From positions 372,001 through 436,000 of the forward strand of contig NZ_FOPC01000002.1 of assembly GCF_900113375.1 (NCBI RefSeq): a DNA stretch of 64,000 nt. The letters run 5' to 3'. Both the position numbers and the translations under genes were made by a program. Below are positions 61,923-64,000 of the stretch, piece by piece. A model generated the notes under the pieces. That model made no database searches and was not told where the DNA came from. It saw only the letters and a program-made list of their open reading frames with translations. Position 1 is the first letter of the stretch. Every line of letters starts with the position of its first letter. This DNA comes from Algoriphagus hitonicola (GTDB lineage: Bacteria > Bacteroidota > Bacteroidia > Cytophagales > Cyclobacteriaceae).

Positions 61923-62366
61923 TTATTTACCAATTCCAAAGGCCGTTAGAACCAAGCGTCTAGCCGATGCTCTCATCCGAAACTCGCAGAGGTAAATTCC
62001 TTGCCATATTCCAAGGTTGAGTTTTCCACTAGTAATGGGGATTTGTAAGCTGGAATCAAAAAAACTTGCTTTAATATGCGCAGGCATATCATCCGATCCC
62101 TCATAAGTGTGGATAAAGCGTGGATAAGTCTCGGGAATCAATTCATTTACAAAGGTTTGGAAGTCGCTCCTTACTGTTGGATCTGCATTTTCATTGATCG
62201 TCAAGGCCGCTGAAGTGTGTTGAATAAAAACCTGCAAAAACCCGGTTTGAATTTGGCTGATTTCAGGAATGGCTTCCAAAATCTGATCCGTAACCAAATG
62301 GTAACCTGAAGCGTAAGGCTTTAATTTTAGATTCTTTTGAACCATTACATTCATGGAAATGATCAT
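61923..62366 (-). CDS. yjbQ: YjbQ family (UPF0047) secondary thiamine-phosphate synthase-like protein
   Basis: 147 residues from the first ATG, which directly follows the stop of the FAH gene; starts at 62354 or 62345 (MVQKNLKLK) are alternatives. Family motifs are FLQVFIQHTSAALTINENADPTVRSDF, the His-containing HIKASFF, and GTWQ-like LNLGIWQGIYLCEFRMRASARRLVLT. Reported side activity is thiamine-phosphate synthesis; the physiological role is uncertain. Confidence 0.9.
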   Translation of the reverse strand: MIISMNVMVQKNLKLKPYASGYHLVTDQILEAIPEISQIQTGFLQVFIQHTSAALTINENADPTVRSDFQTFVNELIPETYPRFIHTYEGSDDMPAHIKASFFDSSLQIPITSGKLNLGIWQGIYLCEFRMRASARRLVLTAFGIGK

Positions 62367-63209
62367 TTAGATTTTTCCCACCGAATTTTCCAAAACGCCA
62401 ATTCCGGCTATTTCGATTTGAATAAGATCATCGGGCTCCAGCGTAAAATCATCGGGGACGATCCCCGTTCCGGTCATCAAAAAACATCCTAGGGGAAAAG
62501 AATTTGCCCGAAAGAGCCAATCTGCCAATTCCTGTGGTTTTCGTTTTAATTGTGTCAAATCTGTTTTTTCGGAAACGACTGGATTTCCTTTTCTGGAAAT
62601 CCGGAGAAAAATAGGGGTGTTTTCTGGTATTTCATTCTGAATTAAAATACAAGGGCCCAAAGCCGCCGAACCCAAATACATTTTAGCTTGTGGAAGATAG
62701 AGTGGGTTTTCCCCTTCTATGCTACGACTGCTCATATCATTTCCGATGGTAAAGCCCTGAACTTTTCCAGACGGGGAAATCAAAAGGGTCAATTCCGGCT
62801 CCGGTACATCCCAAGTAGAATCCTTCCGGATATTCACTTTTCCTCCGGGATTGGATACTCTACTTGCCGTAGCTTTGAAAAACAACTCCGGTCGATCGGC
62901 ATCATAAACTTTATCATAAAAATCTGCACCCCCTGCATCTTGAGACTCTTCCATTCTTGCAGTCCTACTTCTGTAATAGGTAACTCCAGCAGCCCAAACT
63001 TCCTGATTTCCCATCGGTGCCTGAATTCCCTCCTTGATCAAAGATTCTGCATCTGTCTGAGTTAGTTGTTCCCAGTTTTGCGCTTCGGAATAAAGCAGAT
63101 CCTTCAGTCGATCCCGACCCAAGAGTTGATCCCAATCCGCATCAGGACCCAGGTAAAAGTCTCCGTTAATGTCAAGAAGAGGTTTATTTTCTATTTTATA
63201 CAATAACAT
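62367..63209 (-). CDS. Fumarylacetoacetate hydrolase family protein
   Basis: 280 residues. The C-terminal FAH fold (about 95-280) has the metal-binding acidic residues in VPEPELTLLISPSGKVQGFTIGNDMSSRSIEGENPLYLPQAKMYLGSAALGP and ends DLIQIEIAGIGVLENSVG. The N-terminal part has VWAAGVTYYRSRTARMEES. This resembles 2-keto-3-deoxy-arabinonate dehydratase-like members, but the substrate is unproven. No sugar-acid pathway neighbours. It directly precedes yjbQ. Confidence 0.85.
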   Translation of the reverse strand: MLLYKIENKPLLDINGDFYLGPDADWDQLLGRDRLKDLLYSEAQNWEQLTQTDAESLIKEGIQAPMGNQEVWAAGVTYYRSRTARMEESQDAGGADFYDKVYDADRPELFFKATASRVSNPGGKVNIRKDSTWDVPEPELTLLISPSGKVQGFTIGNDMSSRSIEGENPLYLPQAKMYLGSAALGPCILIQNEIPENTPIFLRISRKGNPVVSEKTDLTQLKRKPQELADWLFRANSFPLGCFLMTGTGIVPDDFTLEPDDLIQIEIAGIGVLENSVGKI

Positions 63210-63221
63210 AATATGATAGGT

Positions 63222-63581
63222 TTATCGATTTATCATAATTAAAATTAAGGTAATCATGGCTGGAAGTCCCTGTACCCAGAAGATTTTTTTACTGACAGTA
63301 AAGGCTCCAAAGATCCCGGCAACCCAAACACAAAAGAGAAAGAATACCTGAATTTGCCAAGCAAAATCAGGTTGGACAAAAAAAGACCAGATCAATCCCC
63401 CAGCCAAAAAACCATTATATAGACCTTGATTGGCAGCAAGAGATTTAGTGGATTTGAAAAACTCTCTTGTCCCACCGAATACCTTTCTTCCGAAACTTTC
63501 CCACACCATGGCTTCCATCCAAAAAAAGAGCAGGTGCTGAAAGGCAACAATGCCAACAAGAAAATAAATAAGAGCCGTCAT
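63222..63581 (-). CDS. DUF1304 family membrane protein
   Basis: 119 residues with four membrane helices. Contains FQHLLFFWMEAMVWESFGRKVFGG, AANQGLYNGFLAGGLIW and a final IFGAFTVSKKIFWVQGLPAMITLIL, which match DUF1304. It lies 12 bases upstream of the FAH gene on the same strand, probably its first operon member. Function unknown. Confidence 0.88.
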   Translation of the reverse strand: MTALIYFLVGIVAFQHLLFFWMEAMVWESFGRKVFGGTREFFKSTKSLAANQGLYNGFLAGGLIWSFFVQPDFAWQIQVFFLFCVWVAGIFGAFTVSKKIFWVQGLPAMITLILIMINR

Positions 63582-63677
63582 TTACTTTTCAAATTAGGAA
63601 TTTTTTGGCAGAACTCTCCTCTGCACAATCCCTCTAAAACGAACCACCTTCTTTATATTTGCCCAAATCCAATTCCA

Positions 63678-64000
63678 ATGAACTCCTTTAAACTTCCAAA
63701 AGCATTTCAAAACCAAATGAAAGGTCTACTTGGCGAGGTGGTTTATGAGGAGTTTGAAAAAGCGATTGAAAAGGAAGCCAGAACATCTATTCGTTTAAAT
63801 CCTTGGAAAGAGATTCCCAACTTTGAAAAAACAGAGCCAATTCCTTGGTCCGAAAACGGATATTTTTTGGAAAGCCGACCTTCATTTACGCTAGACCCCA
63901 GCTTCCATGCGGGCGGATATTATGTTCAAGAGGCCTCATCAATGTTTATTGAGCACATCTTGAAAAGTCTAAAGGTAATAAAAGGGCTTTTTCTGGACCT
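63678..64000 (+). CDS. NOL1/NOP2/Sun-type RNA cytosine-C5 methyltransferase, 3' end beyond the window
   Basis: The frame from ATG 63678 stays open to the last base (107 codons visible). It begins MNSFKLPKAFQNQMKGLLG. The segment FHAGGYYVQEASSMF near residue 77 is the family substrate-side motif just before the SAM-binding domain, and the window ends at KGLFLDL, the start of motif I. Probably RsmF/RsmB-like acting on rRNA. A TATATTTG -7 match lies at 63654-63661. Divergent from the DUF1304 gene. Confidence 0.85.
   Translation, partial: MNSFKLPKAFQNQMKGLLGEVVYEEFEKAIEKEARTSIRLNPWKEIPNFEKTEPIPWSENGYFLESRPSFTLDPSFHAGGYYVQEASSMFIEHILKSLKVIKGLFLD

Overview
This window looks like chromosomal DNA of a marine or aquatic, carotenoid-pigmented member of the Bacteroidota, most likely order Cytophagales, family Cyclobacteriaceae (Algoriphagus-like). 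The evidence is indirect: many short-signal lipoproteins, a TonB-dependent receptor, DUF4221 and DUF5916 proteins, TAnnTTTG-type Bacteroidota -7 promoter elements, and a crtW/crtZ/cruF set typical of flexixanthin producers. The genus is inferred from recognised families, not from a search. No rRNA, tRNA, CRISPR array, prophage or complete insertion sequence was seen.

Layout. 1-8.9 kb: housekeeping and cell-wall genes (DUF368 exporter-like protein, aroE, alr, tag, two paralogous lipoproteins, nhaD, a Glu/Leu dehydrogenase, anmK). 8.9-16.6 kb: a plus-strand series from coaX through an outer-membrane protein, a TPR protein, lptC and a CNNM/CBS protein to a PpiD-like foldase, which reads as an envelope-biogenesis neighbourhood. 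16.7-25.4 kb: rsmI, an inositol monophosphatase, an AEC transporter, glyA, tatC, rpiB, an aromatic amino acid decarboxylase and small proteins. 25.4-25.6 kb: a 196-bp, highly palindromic repeat-like element that fills the gap before a TonB-dependent receptor.

28.1-36.5 kb: a carotenoid island. On the minus strand are cruF, crtZ with a CarH/LitR-like B12-type MerR regulator, then an ECF sigma gene heading crtI-crtB-lycopene cyclase, then ispH-crtW. A DUF4286 protein and TspO lie divergently. A perfect 11-bp inverted repeat overlaps the predicted -7 box of the sigma-crt operon and is a candidate operator for the MerR regulator. The enzymes fit a flexixanthin-type monocyclic ketocarotenoid.

36.6-47.1 kb: nine tandem DUF4221 lipoprotein genes, one frameshifted. 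This is the most conspicuous undescribed system in the window. The similarity gradient points to stepwise tandem duplication, and the sequence suggests envelope beta-propeller proteins of unknown ligand.

47.1-64 kb: an intergenic repeat patch, a TRIC-type channel, a methyltransferase-patatin pair, a VOC / BioF-like aminotransferase / class A serine hydrolase run, two small membrane proteins, a DASH cryptochrome, a YdjC-type deacetylase, a 6-hairpin glycosidase behind twin palindromes, a decayed VapBC module, a broken thioredoxin-like gene, a DUF5916 protein, yjbQ, an FAH-family protein, DUF1304, and the start of an RNA cytosine methyltransferase.

Two genes (44.9 kb and 58.9 kb) each appear to lack one T from a run of four, which could be real decay or homopolymer sequencing error.
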